Positions 12,412-23,524 of a stretch of 64,000 bases of DNA are shown piece by piece. The notes beneath the pieces are model-generated. The model searched no databases. It was given only the letters and a program-made list of their open reading frames with translations, and was not told the origin of the DNA. The stretch covers positions 211,857-275,856 of the forward strand of contig CAMXCT020006744.1 in NCBI GenBank assembly GCA_947184155.2, in the 5' to 3' direction. Source of the stretch: Cladocopium goreaui (lineage: Eukaryota > Sar > Dinophyceae > Suessiales > Symbiodiniaceae). The position numbers and the translations under genes are program-made. Numbering within the stretch: the first letter of the stretch is position 1; each line of letters opens with the position of its first letter.

Positions 12412-13595
12412 TCAGCTGGGCTTGTAAAACTTCTCCATGTCCTCGTTGTTCTCGATTTCCTCGGCACCATCACCCCAATCTCTTGAAGTGACAAACCTTC
12501 CCTGATTTCAGGAAGATCCATTGCCTTCAAAGTAACAGCTGCGACTGAGTTTGGCACCTTGCCCTGGAAGCCGCCCACCTTGGGTGACCTGTTCTTGTCG
12601 ACTGGGATGTTGTACCTGCTGCCGGGACGCGGAAATGTCATCGGATCGGAATCATCCGCAAAGACTTGCATCTCCACTGCTTCCCCCCTCGAAAACCCTG
12701 AAAAAAAAACTAACTACCAACGATCTAACATAACCAAACCGAGCAAACAAAACACACACACACACCAACCAACCAAAGTGGAAAGTCGCTGCTGCCACTG
12801 AGCGGCTTGGTGGCGGCGTTCTTTAGCACAGCGCCATAGTAGACGATGACCTCAGAATCGCCAACTAAATGTCCCAAGCAGGTTTGCTTCCACATCTGGA
12901 AGGAATGCGAAAGGAAATGGGCATGGATTCTGATATATGATCATAGATCATCATAGATCATCATAGATCAAGCAATCATTGCACCCAACGACTTGCGCGC
13001 GTTCTCTCCTGGCTCCGGGTTCCCAGACGAAGCCACAGAAGGCCCATGCCAATGGTTCAATGCCTCAGTGTTTGCAGCTAGGAGCCAACGTAAAATCTGA
13101 GCGCCATCCTGATGCAGCCCAGATACCGTAGAAGACGTCGAAGTACTCCTTGCCTCGCAAGCAGAGCCGCCAAGGAATCCCGGGAGGAACTAGGTCAACA
13201 GGCTCAACACCGCAGCTATCAGAGCAATGGTGATTGGGTGGGCATGGATGGTCGTTGGCGATGTTCCATTATGCCAATACTATTCAGATACAGGTGCAGG
13301 TAATTATTTCTAAGAAAAAAATGATCACTCTGAGAACAGCAGCCGAAATGATGAGTCGATCATCTTTTTAGATATGGTGCAAAAACGTGCAAACATATTT
13401 TGTGTCGCCAAAGTTACCCTTGAAGACGAAGGCTTCCGCATTCTGTGGTGCGCCAACAGCAATGACACCAGCTGCCGCTGCCACGGCTCCTGTGTCCATG
13501 GCGCGGGCTCGGCTTTCTGGAGCTGGCATGAAGGCCATGCTGTTCAGGAGGCAGGCGACAGCCGCCAAGACGCACACAGCTGCAAGACGGGCCAT
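12412..13595 (-). CDS. small plastid thylakoid protein, tandem copy C
   Basis: Exons are 13595-13418, 13153-13127, 13063-13029, 12850-12807, 12615-12558 and 12501-12412, with the same lengths and phases as copies B and D, giving 143 aa ending in TGA. Differences from the other copies are small: FMP replaces FVP after the signal peptide, and GVIAVG replaces GVMAVG before the AEA site. From exon 2 to the stop codon, introns included, it is nearly identical to copy B, while intron 1 (264 nt) is unrelated in length. The leader directly before the ATG is kept, but the T-run further upstream is degenerate (about 13638-13660). This copy is therefore the one whose expression is least certain from sequence. 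Confidence 0.82.
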
Positions 13596-13655
13596 GGTGA
13601 GGACAGGAAAAGGGCGGGACAAAGCGCGTGGCTGCTAGCAGCTGATCAAAAATGT

Positions 13656-14297
13656 CTGCAGTGCTGCAAAGCTGGAGCTTTCGCCTTCCAGATTAGGAGA
13701 ATGTCATGCCATGGCCAAGAGTGCCAGATATATCATATATTCTTTTCTAAACGGACATTGGCAGCAAACTGCGCAATGCACAGTTTAAAGCTGGAAGGAA
13801 TATGTTGAATCGAAGAACAATTGAACCATATCGAGAGCCTCCAGTCCTAATGACCTGTCGCTGCAAAATCGCTCATTTTAAAGCGTTTTGTTGCCGTCTG
13901 TGCCACAGGTCACAGCACCTGCAGCCATTTGCAGCCATTTGCAGCTTGGCATGGTAGGGTTACAATCTAAAATTGTGGTAGTCATAGTGAAGAATCCAAA
14001 ATGAAATAGTCATGATTCATGATATTTAAAATCGCGATAGCCATGGTGGTTGCAGTGGTTGCAATGAATAATCAAAGCAATCGGACGCAGTAGAAATGAA
14101 GACAGGAATGCAACAAAGCATGTTCCTATTGACAAGCGCACGGAAGTCGCTACACTCCTCAATCAAAAGAACAAAACATTCCCTATGTCTTCTGATAGGG
14201 AAGGGGAGGGGGGCGAGGGGCTAGGAGGTAAGGATTTTTGACACTTGCCGCCACACACCATCCACTTATCTCCCAGCCATGTCCAAGCCTGAGAAGC
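13656..14297. other. spacer between copies C and B
   Basis: No exon is recognised. There are short direct repeats (GCAGCCATTT twice near 13920-13940), and the shared downstream flank of copies B and C lies at the right edge (about 14262-14297). Confidence 0.45.
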
Positions 14298-15905
14298 TCA
14301 GCTGGGCTTGTAAAACTTCTCCATGTCCTCGTTGTTCTCGATTTCCTCGGCACCATCACCCCAATCTCTTGAAGTGACAAACCTTCCCTGATTTCAGGAA
14401 GATCCATTGCCTTCAAAGTAACAGCTGCGACTGAGTTTGGCACCTTGCCCTGGAAGCCGCCCACCTTGGGTGACCTGTTCTTGTCGACTGGGATGTTGTA
14501 CCTGCTGCCGGGACGCGGAAATGTCATCGGATCGGAATCATCCGCAAAGACTTGCATCTCCACTGCTTCCCCCCTCGAAAACCCTCAAAAAAAAAACTAA
14601 CTACCAACGATCTAACATAACCAAACCGAGCAAACAAAACACACACACCAACCAACCAGTGGAAAAGTCGCTGCTGCCACTGAGCGGCTTGGTGGCGGCG
14701 TTCTTCAGCACAGCGCCATAGTAGACGATGACCTCAGAATCGCTAACTACTGTAAATGTCCCAAGCATGTTTGCTTCATTTTGCTTCCACATCTGGAAGG
14801 AATGCGAAAGGAAATGGGCATGGATTCTGATATATGATCATAGATCATCATAGATCATCATAGATCAAGCAATCATTGCACCCAACGACTTGCGCGCGTT
14901 CTCTCCTGGCTCCGGGTTCCCAGACGAAGCCACAGAAGGCCCATGCCAATGGTTCAATGCCTCAGTGTTTGCAGCTAGGAGCCAACGTAAAATCTGAGCG
15001 CCATCCTGATGCAGCCCAGATACCGTAGAAGACGTCGAAGTACTCCTTGCCTGGAAAGGGCAAGCCGGGTCGGCAATGAGCCAAACACCGCAGTAATCCA
15101 GTTGCCTATCATGGACAGGATTCTAGTGGCCAACCTCGTGCAAGTAAACAGAAAGTGGGTTCACGTGAGCAACTTGACTTCTGAACTCCTACTGTGGCAT
15201 GAAAGCATTGTCTTGCCTTGCTTTAGTGCTACAATGATCTAAAATGTATCATAACAGAAAAGCCTGAAAGCATAACCAACGGCTTGGCTTTTCTGCACCA
15301 AATCTGCCTTTAAGCAGTTTGTGATTATATTCATGGTGGTCGTCTTATTAAATTTCCGGATTGCTTATTCCACACTGCACCATCAAGTCAAGGCTATGCA
15401 AAAAAGAATGCCAGGGTGAGATGGGGCGTGCAGCTTCGGGCCTAAAACCAAATCTGGTTTGTGATTTCATGAATGTGCATGGAAGTGAAAGATGTCCATG
15501 TCTCTATTCGCCAACCAAAGTGGAAAGCATTTGCACTGATCTCTTGTTTCCGGATTTTTGATCCCCCTTACATCTGTACTGTGATATTTCCTCCTCGAAT
15601 TCTCAAAAATGGTGAGGTCGTGCAACCTCCAATAGACCACTATCCTTGGAGATTTGGAAAGATTTGGTCTTCAAACCAATTTGGCCAGAATTGCCAGTTT
15701 CAATTCTGCTGGAGGCAGCAAAGCTACCCTTGAAGACGAAGGCTTCCGCATTCTGTGGTGCGCCAACAGCCATGACACCAGCTGCCGCTGCCATGGCTCC
15801 CGTGTCCATGGCACGGGCTCGGCTTTCCGGAGCTGGCACGAAGGCCATGCTGTTCAGGAGGCAGGCGACAGCCGCCAAAACGCACACAGCTGCAAGACGG
15901 GCCAT
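14298..15905 (-). CDS. small plastid thylakoid protein, tandem copy B
   Basis: Exons are 15905-15728, 15050-15024 (27 nt), 14960-14926, 14732-14689, 14501-14444 and 14387-14298, giving 143 aa ending in TGA. The domain order is signal peptide (1-21, ending SMA), FVPAPE transit segment, a second hydrophobic stretch with an AEA site, a short KEYFDVFYG segment, one membrane helix, then a basic-to-acidic tail. Introns 2 to 5 (63, 193, 187 and 56 nt) match copy C almost base for base. Intron 1 (677 nt, 15051-15727) is the longest intron 1 of the array and holds no other recognisable feature. Intron 4 begins with GC after ACCAA. Product function is unknown; the thylakoid location is inferred from the three-part leader. 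Confidence 0.84.
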
Positions 15906-15972
15906 GGTGAGGACAGGAAAAGGACGGGGCAAAGCGCAAAGCAGCTTGCAGCTTTCAAAAACAGCTGCGGGA
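15906..15972 (-). promoter_or_regulatory. conserved leader upstream of copy B
   Basis: It shares the pyrimidine-rich stretch before the ATG and the CAGCTGTTTTTGAAAGCTG element (15950-15968) with copies A and D. This is the probable 5' UTR and candidate trans-splice acceptor region. No TATA-like element is evident. Confidence 0.45.
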
Positions 15973-16354
15973 AGAACGCTAATACATCGGAGTAAACTGA
16001 GTCACTTTGATCTGTCGCACAGCATCACACTTGTGCAAACGGAAAAGAACTGGAAATTATAGGAAATTATCTCCAGCCAACTGGTGGATGCCATGCCACT
16101 TCCATGCCTTCGTAAAACGCCAGAGGTTCTGGCCTTCAAACGTCCTAGCAGCTTCACTTGCACCAGTTTTAAAACCCCGCTGTAGTCCATCGGTCCCACA
16201 GGACGCCACTTGCGCCGTCTGTGCGGTTCTCGATCTCCTGCGGCATGCCACATCACAGCAGAATTCAATTCCTTTGACTTGAAGCCATGCTCTTGAGAAA
16301 CACTAAAGCCCGCATTTTTTGTGATGGCCCCTTGTCACCAGCCCTGGGAGCTCC
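15973..16354. other. spacer between copies B and A
   Basis: Short frames are open on both strands, but none has a domain or a convincing exon context. Confidence 0.4.
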
Positions 16355-17535
16355 TCAGCTGGGCTTGTAAAACTTCTCCATGTCCTCGCTGTTCTCGATT
16401 TCCTCGGCACCATCACCCCAATCTCTTGAAGTGACCACCTTCCCTGATTTTAGGAAGATCCATTGCCTTCAAAGTAACAGCTGCGACTGAGTTTGGCACC
16501 TTGCCCTGGAAGCCGCCCACCTTGGGTGACCTGGTCTTGTCGACTGGGATGTTGTACCTGCACGCACAAACAAACCAAGATCACGACAGGCCCGCCAAAA
16601 CAATGTCATCAGCATCATCGTCATCATCAAGAAAACCTGGATGCTCCAGTAGTGCTAGAAATACCAAATAAACCCAGTTGCTGGAATAATTTATGATGAT
16701 TCTCGGGTGATAAATCTGGTAATCATGGAAAATAAGAATCCCAGCTGTAAACCTATAGAGCTCCATTTATGGCCATGATTGCCGAAGGGTGGCTTGGTGG
16801 CAGCGTTCTTCAGCACGGCGCCGTAGTAGACGATGACGAAGCCGCAGAAGGCCCAGGCCAGTGGCTCAATGCCTCGCCACATCCAATTCTGGGACACATG
16901 ATAGTGTTCCGCCTATGGCAATGGCCCATGAGTTTCAATCAATTGCGCATCTCATACCAACCCTCATTGCCAGACAGAATGACAAGGCACCGTAGAAAAC
17001 ATCGAAGTACTCCTTGCCTTGGCAGGGTTCGTGGCTTGCAGTGATCAGTTGAGGGACCAAGGCACACGGATTACATAGGTAGAGGATCCTAACCAGCTTT
17101 GGACCAGATGTTTGATCATGCAGCGTCTACTACAGTACATACCTGTGCTTTGCCTCAATATCTCATAGGTTGCCTAAACTAATTAATCAATAAAATAATG
17201 ATCGTGTATTTGGCCACAGGTGAACACCTTGCTTATCAAACCGGCATTCTGGGGTGTTCTACATCAGCAGCAACTGATTAGGGGAAAAACCACGTGAAGA
17301 AACTGCAGGTCGCCCGCATTCAGCTACATGATTCCCGGGGTTGGCTGCCAAAGATACCCTTGAAGACGAAGGCTTCCGCATTCTGTGGTGCGCCAACAGC
17401 CATGACACCAGCTGCCGCTGCCATGGCTCCTGTGTCCATGGCACGTGCTCGGCTCTCCGGAGCTGGCACGAAGGCCATGCTGTTCAGGAGGCAGGCGACA
17501 GCCGCCAAGACGCACACAGCTGCAAGACGGGCCAT
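16355..17535 (-). CDS. small plastid thylakoid protein, tandem copy A (variant)
   Basis: Exons are 17535-17358, 17017-16991, 16872-16794 (79 nt, a fusion of exons 3 and 4), 16557-16500 and a last exon ending at 16355. Two things set it apart. First, the intron between the FCGF and VIVYYG codons is absent. Second, the last exon is one base shorter than in the other copies, which would break the frame with the usual acceptor. An AG five bases further on (intron 16439-16499, 61 nt) restores the frame and gives 141 aa ending EKFYKPS. Amino-acid changes include DKTRSP for DKNRSP and NSED for NNED. It is either a functional variant with a shifted acceptor or an early pseudogene. Leader and membrane helix are intact. 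Confidence 0.75.
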
Positions 17536-17602
17536 GGTGAGGACAGGAAAAGGACGGGGCAAAGCGCGTGTTGCTCCCAGCTTTCAAAAACAGCTGCAGA
17601 AG
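17536..17602 (-). promoter_or_regulatory. conserved leader upstream of copy A
   Basis: It has the same pyrimidine-rich pre-ATG stretch and the CAGCTGTTTTTGAAAGCTG element (17579-17597) as copies B and D. Conservation in flanks that otherwise differ points to a 5' UTR or trans-splicing role (inference). Confidence 0.45.
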
Positions 17603-18364
17603 GCACAAAAAACCTCTCAATTCCATGGAAACTGATCGGACATTTGCAGGTCTTCCATGATCTCAGCACATCTCCTGACCATTTCAGTTCGACTTTTTCC
17701 GTGCGACAACTGAATCTCTGCCCCCTTCGCCTACCTTTCAGGCTGAGGTGGCTCAAAGCAGCTCTCGCCTGGCGTTGGTCAGAAGTCTGGGCCCTGGTTT
17801 TGGCGGCAAATTTTGGGGAGATCGAGTGGAAATCGCCATGTCGAACATTGGAAACTGTGGGGAAAAGCATTGCATTAGGGATACCATTCTTGTGTTGCTT
17901 GCTTGTAGATGTATTAGATGTTCATCCTCCAACAAAAATCCCACGAAATATTGACCCAACATGACCCATCACCACATTGATTTCGCAAGATCATTATCAC
18001 TGGAGTAGATGAAATATCCCCGAAGTTCAGGTCTTGGGTAGGGGGTGGGTGTTCCAATTATCTGTGCTATCAATAGTCCAGGATGAGCATAATCACGCAC
18101 AAAGGACACTCCAACATAATGGATTTCGGGTCTTTTTTCTGCAACTCAATTAGTTGAGACAGTCACATTTGCAAACACAATTCCCCTCCAGCAAATTTCA
18201 ATTCCCTTCAGATGTTCGGAAACAGCCAGTGTTTCCCTAATTGGAAACACCCAGATTTTCCCGCAGACAGTAAATCAATGTAAATATCAGTAAAATTCAA
18301 TGTAAATTCAATGTAAATATCAGTAACTCACCCCAAATTCAATGGCCTGGCCTACAGTGGCCAT
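17603..18364. other. spacer upstream of the tandem array
   Basis: Frames on both strands at about 17640-17870 are open but carry no recognised motif. Short imperfect repeats of AATGTAAAT/ATCAGTAA occur at about 18270-18330. Confidence 0.4.
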
Positions 18365-20250
18365 CGCCTCTCACGGTTTAATCCGAGGACTTTGACCGGC
18401 ATTCTTCGTCGCCACGCGCTTGGCTGGAAGGGCTGGGAGGAACCTCAGGTGGGGACTACGGTGGGGAGGGGGTTCCAATGGGTTCCATATCACAATCAAC
18501 GTGGCACGCTCCCGAATCCGTGGAATTCAATGGGACACTAAAACTGGGAACAAAAAGATTCAAAAACAAAATTGACCAAAAGCCAATGTCCATCAGATAT
18601 GATATATCAAATGGAAGACCAGTGCATGTACAGTAGCGCGTTTGTGTGTGTGTGTTCATCTGTTGGGCTCTTCTGCAAGTAGGCACCCGAAAAACAAGAA
18701 ACTTAGCGGACTTAGCGGTTCCTAAAATGAAGGTAACCCCAACTCATCCAAAAATTACACCATTTTCTGAAACCCATGGTTTTGGGGATACCCCCCAATT
18801 TTGGGAAACCTCCGCTTGGCTATCGAGGTCCCAACAGCAGAGAAACACCATGAACTGAGCCAAGCAGCACATACAAGGCCACACTCAAGGTAGAGAGGCT
18901 GTAGCCCAAAACCGCCATCCAGCCCAGATCCTTCCTGGCCTCAAATCATTCAATGGTAATTGCAACATATTGCAACTCCAGGACAGTACGAGTAGCAAAA
19001 AAATCTCACAATATGTAAAATATTTGTGGCCTATAATGGCCTATAATGGCCTATATACTGGCACACATCGGCACACCAAGCCGATGGTTGCCACAACTCT
19101 GACTTAAGTGAGACCCTCATTGCTCGTTGATGCTGCATCGATTCACACGCCTGGGGGAAGACCACAAGGGACAGAACGGTTGTGGCCAACTTGTAGCACA
19201 AACTCGCAATTTGGGTGGTCCTTGTGTAAAGGCTGGGGAATCCCCGGAGTGGATGAAGATCTTGATTGCAAAATGCCCAATGAAACTTAAAATAGTTGGA
19301 ACATTTAGTTGATGCTCATAGTCTGACATAGTTTAAGAGACTTAGATAGACTCTAGATAGACCTAGCATGATCCGGCTCAAGTCACCAAACTCCAACGTA
19401 GGAATGATATAGCTGGAGGGACTCATCAACCTTTCCCATCAAATGCAGGTTTAAACATAGGTGGAGACCTCACCATGTCATGCTGACGTGCTTCGTTGCG
19501 CTCACCCGCCCTTGCAGCGTAAAGATGAAGAGACCAGCCGCTGCACTGAAGACAGTCGATGCTGCAAAAACCTGAGTTATGATCTTCTCACTGGGCAAAT
19601 GTTCCAGAAAAATCTCGAACATACAATCCAGGAAAGCTTGACCATCCAACCAAAAATCCATGTAAAAAATAAATCCATGTAAAAAATAAACATAAATGCA
19701 TGGCGTTTGCATGGAGTTCCTGCAAATTTTCCGTGTGACCAATTCTGAGAGAGGTTGGCTATACAATGATGTTTGGAAGCACATTGCAAAGCATAAGAGT
19801 TGATTGACACGTAGTATGTTGTCACAGGTGGGGTGGAAAACAATACTGCAAATAGATACTGAAAATAGAGTGATATAATTATGATATAATCTATAATCAC
19901 AACCTCCAGTACGGGATCATGTCAGCTATGAAGCCCAGGGCCAGTTGCAACCATGGCCCCAAGGGAATGAGGAGAAAGGGACCCATTCTCTGTGTTGAGT
20001 TTGCACTATTTAAATTCCCAAGCTGGCACACAAAATCGCAACAACGATCGATTTTTTGTCCGCCCTTTTTCCTCGCAGCAGCTCAGCCCCTCTCCCCCTC
20101 CACCTCGACGTCCATGTCGCAGCCGAAGTTTGGTTTTCTGCAGATCTGGGTATGTCTGGGTGTCCTTGTAGATCAGCAGCACCAACGCACCCCAGCCAGC
20201 CACCAGCCCAGCCACCACCTCCATTGCTGATAGGCTTCCGCCAGTCATGA
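18365..20250 (-). CDS. DMT/SLC35-like membrane transporter, exon set
   Basis: Candidate minus-strand exons, in order: about 20250-20070 (AMEVVAGLVAGWGALVLLIY), 19972-19920 (LGPWLQLALGFIADMI), 19855-19800 (YLFAVLFSTPPVTT), 19640-19472 (two hydrophobic stretches around LPSEKIITQVFAASTVFSAA), 19232-19130 (TTQIASLCYKLATTVLSLVV), 18925-18860 (WMAVLGYSLSTLSVALYVLL) and a possible tail exon near 18450-18365. The K-L-x-T-T-V-L-S-L-V-V-F-P helix followed by a G-Y-S-L-S-T helix is the C-terminal pattern of drug/metabolite-transporter proteins such as nucleotide-sugar carriers. Substrate cannot be told. No start codon is assigned, and exon edges are approximate. Confidence 0.5.
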
Positions 20251-20710
20251 ACTTTGGATGCAGGTCTCACCATTTTGGAGGTACCAACGGCTTTGGTACG
20301 ACTCGGCTGCTTGGCTCAGCAGAAACAACACACAACAAAACACAAAACGGGCCCCCAAATGCAGAGCACTGGTCAAAAAGACAAATTATATACATGCAGA
20401 ATGGTAAGTGAAATTCAGGGCAACTTCAGACCCTACACATAATATGTCAACACGATGTGGTCTACCTTCAATCTCAGCTGCTAACTTCAGGCACAAAATT
20501 CAGCACCACCGGGTCCGTTGCAGTGGTACCGAAGGTGCCATGAGCCTGCGAGACCTCGGTAAGGGATGATAAGAATCATCATGATACATCTAGTAATCTG
20601 CTAGTAATCTGCTAAATCGTACTTGGTCTCTTGATGTCTGTAGGGTGGATTTTCATCCAGATTGCCAATCCCCATATAGGTGAATTCTATTGAATTCTGA
20701 TTTTTCACCA

Positions 20711-22427
20711 TCAAACACCCTGAGATAAGGCCGTTATAAACCGGGGTATTTCGACAGATCTCATCCCAGCAGCTTCAGCGACTTTTTCGCAGATCGCTTC
20801 TCCAAAGAGTTCCATGTGGTCGCGGGGCAGCGGAGAGAACTCTTTGCCAAGATATATGCCCAGCACGGTCATGTGAAAGGGCATCCTGGATCGACAACAC
20901 ACGCAGCCTGACGAACTCTGAGATCAAGATTGTCAAGATTGGCTAGAATGAGCTTTAATTTAACATACTTGGTGGCTCACCCAAGTAGTATGTGGGTTCG
21001 AACCCCAGTTGTAAGTGGACAAACCCTACTTATCCGACTTGTAACTGGGGTTGTAACCCACCTACGAACTGAGGTGAACCACCATGTAGAGTATACAGTG
21101 TACTGGTCAAAAATCATCGAAGAGAGTTCCACTCCAAAGTCTCCTTATAAAAGGTATTTTTAAAATCTTGGAGCAAAACTCCAAGCCCACTGGACTTTTG
21201 ACCATAATCTATACATCAAGCATCATCAAACCAATTTCAACCGTTCATTTTTGCCCAGTTTGACCCTACCAGCACTGATCTTCTCGAGCATCTGATCTTC
21301 TCTTTGCACCAGCACTGGGATGTCATGGCTCCGCAGCAGTTCGTTCAGCTGATGATTCCATCGCAGGAGCTCTCTCTGAGCGGCGGAATCCACCACTGCG
21401 ATGATGGTCAAAGAATTGAACCTCCAAGGTGGAAGGCATGTGTGAGTCGATATATACATATATTATCATATATGCATCTATCCGTATCTATATCTACATC
21501 TATATCTATATCTATATCAATAAGTTACACGCAATATATACATGTGCATGTACATATATATACACACACACATACAGTGTATATACAGTATGTGCGAGCG
21601 TATGTAAATAGACAAACACATATTTGAGTGCAGTAAACACTAACGATAAAACATGTGTTAGCAAAAGAACTTTGGTTACTTTTGTCTTCATTGGTTTCTT
21701 TCACATTATTAAGCGGGTCACAACCACAGTGATTAACCAGCAGGGCTGACAGCGCATGGCTAATGCAGGCTGACTCTCGCCATGAAACCTACAGTAATGA
21801 CTTAGTGCCGTTGCAAAGTTTGGTGTGCCAGCCTTTCCAACCAGCATTCCAAGTGAGTGAAGTGCAAGTGAAGATTGAAGCGCGTTTGGCCCAACCATCT
21901 TCGAAAGACCAGTTGAAAGTTCTGAACCTCCTCTTCTGTCCAGCAGCAGTCGTACGACAAAGAAAGGTGCATGGATTTTTGCTGGTGGTAAAACATCATA
22001 TGCCTTAGCTGAACCCGGTGGACCAAATATGACCACAACACGTGGCCCTTTGGAAGTTGGATCGGTCCCCTCTGGAGCAGTCCTGTCTTCAGGGGGTTGT
22101 CTACTTTCCTGTAGTGGCGGCGCTTGGTTTAGTTTTGCCTGCAGAATAAAGTGCAATCTACAAGGCACAACAAACAAGTATCAAAGATCAACACAGATCG
22201 ACAAACATCACAAACCATTATCAATCAATACCAATTCCGTTTTCATCAACAATTGTATAAACATCAATAACTATCAAAAAAAGTGATCAACCAACCAGGT
22301 GTTCATCATACTTCCAGCCATTTTGCCCTCGCGGAATTGGTCACCGAGCCACTCCAGCGCAAAGGGTAGTTCCTGTACCTCGCGCATGATCTCGGATTCC
22401 ACCAGGTCCTTGGATGGCGATCTTTTT
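20711..22427 (-). CDS. P-loop-containing protein of unknown function, exon set
   Basis: Candidate exons: about 22427-22300 (SEIMREVQELPFALEWLGDQ), 22145-21990 (SKGPRVVVIFGPPGSAK), 21990-21812 (YDCCWTEEEVQNFQLVFRRW), 21420-21255 (AVVDSAAQRELLRWNHQLNE) and 20895-20711 (MTVLGIYLGKEFSPLPRDHM, ending in TAA). GPPGSAK after a beta-strand-like VVVIF is close to the Walker A of adenylate-kinase-like nucleoside phosphate kinases, but the second glycine of the usual GSGK is alanine and no Walker B was found. The third exon starts in a different frame from the Walker exon, so a splice near 21990 or a frameshift is needed. Function is unassigned. Confidence 0.45.
20967..21088. repeat. foldback element with about 52-nt arms and tRNA-B-box-like core
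   Basis: The arm at 20967-21018 and the reverse complement of 21035-21088 align over about 50 nt with few mismatches, with a spacer of about 16 nt. The left arm contains GTGGGTTCGAACCCC, which matches the T-arm/B-box consensus of tRNA genes. It lies between two exons of the P-loop gene set. Confidence 0.75.
21465..21605. repeat. TATATC/TATACA simple repeats
   Basis: Hexanucleotide-like runs of TATATC followed by alternating TA/CA tracts. The Ile/Tyr- and His/Thr-rich frames here are artefacts. Confidence 0.85.
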
Positions 22428-22439
22428 TGGACAGTAACG

Positions 22440-22810
22440 TAATATGATCGTCACCATAAGTCATCATCTGGTAGTCATTTACTATGATTGTCTGTTCTTA
22501 GTATCAGTAGAGTTCAGTTGTAATTTATCAGTAAGATTACGTTCAGTAATCATGATTGTCATCAGTAACGTTGGTGATATGAGTCACCAATAGTAAGAAA
22601 GGGTAAATCACAGTAATTAATTGTAATTTGTAGTTAGTAGTAGTCAGTTGTACTTCAGAGCAATTAATAGCAATTGATGATACTTAATACTTAATAGTAA
22701 TTAATAGCAACGAAAATGGTGATAGTAGTTCGCAATATAATGACAATACTGATGTATGGCAATAGTAAGACGCAAGAATTAAATAGAAACTAATGATTAA
22801 AAAATACTGA

Positions 22811-22845
<35 letters not shown>

Positions 22846-22912
22846 CGATGATGCGATGATGCGATGATGCGATGATGTGATGATGTGATGGTTTGATGAT
22901 GATGACATGGCG
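22440..22912. repeat. AT-rich GTAAT-type simple sequence and (GAT)n microsatellite
   Basis: Irregular AGTAAT/GTAATT units fill about 22440-22700. A (GATGAT)n run with GCGAT variants follows at 22814-22912. The poly-His frame through it is an artefact. Confidence 0.85.
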
Positions 22913-23164
22913 ATGCCAAAAAATAACAATGAATATATAATCTCATACATTAACTCTAATAGTAATAGCAACATTAATGGACACCAAAATGAAATAGAAT
23001 TTACAGTAGTAAGTTCCATCTCTAAATTTCAATGGTAGATCGAAGTGGCTCGATCCTTTTGGGATTGCCATAATGGTTTACGGATAATGCGACCACTGGC
23101 TAGGTTGGGATTGATTGTAGGCGAAATATCATGAAAGCACGGGAAATGTTGGATGGTAGAGGTC

Positions 23165-23440
23165 ATTAAAAGTACTAACCCATCAAATGTTGGGTTACCC
23201 AATGACTTGACCCACAGGTCATGCTCTGGATCCACCACACCTGCCATGTATCAAAAGAAGTTCCGAAGTCTCGTGGCACGGATTCTGCCCGGATCTTTTG
23301 CTCAATCTGTGAGGCATTCTGCAAATGTCTTCCAGACAAACTCCACAGGGTGCCTGTCCGAAAGTACGTGTCCTGTCCAGTTGTGGCTGAGCTGGTGGGA
23401 AAGTGGCACCAAACACCGCCAGGCATGCCAAAGGACTGAC
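23165..23440 (-). CDS. isolated exon candidates, unknown product
   Basis: Two minus-strand frames look coding: about 23370-23250 (NASQIEQKIRAESVPRDFGT) and, in another frame after a CATGGCAG acceptor-like site, about 23250-23165 (GVVDPEHDLWVKSLGNPTFD). They may be upstream exons of the P-loop gene. There is no recognisable domain. Confidence 0.3.
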
Positions 23441-23524
23441 TACAAGCTATCACGGTATATCTGTTCTCTGCGTACTTGTAAGTCATGGTTGTATTCATAT
23501 GCTTATATCTATCTATGTCGATAG

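Noticed and set aside
12315-12677. Unspliced 120-126-codon frames over the last exons as separate proteins
   Set aside because: They start in intron 4 and run past the conserved acidic tail in the wrong frame. Spliced models give the same protein for all four copies.
20967-21018. Functional tRNA gene
   Set aside because: A B-box-like word is present, but I could not fold an acceptor stem or anticodon arm of proper length. The mirrored second arm fits a foldback element better.
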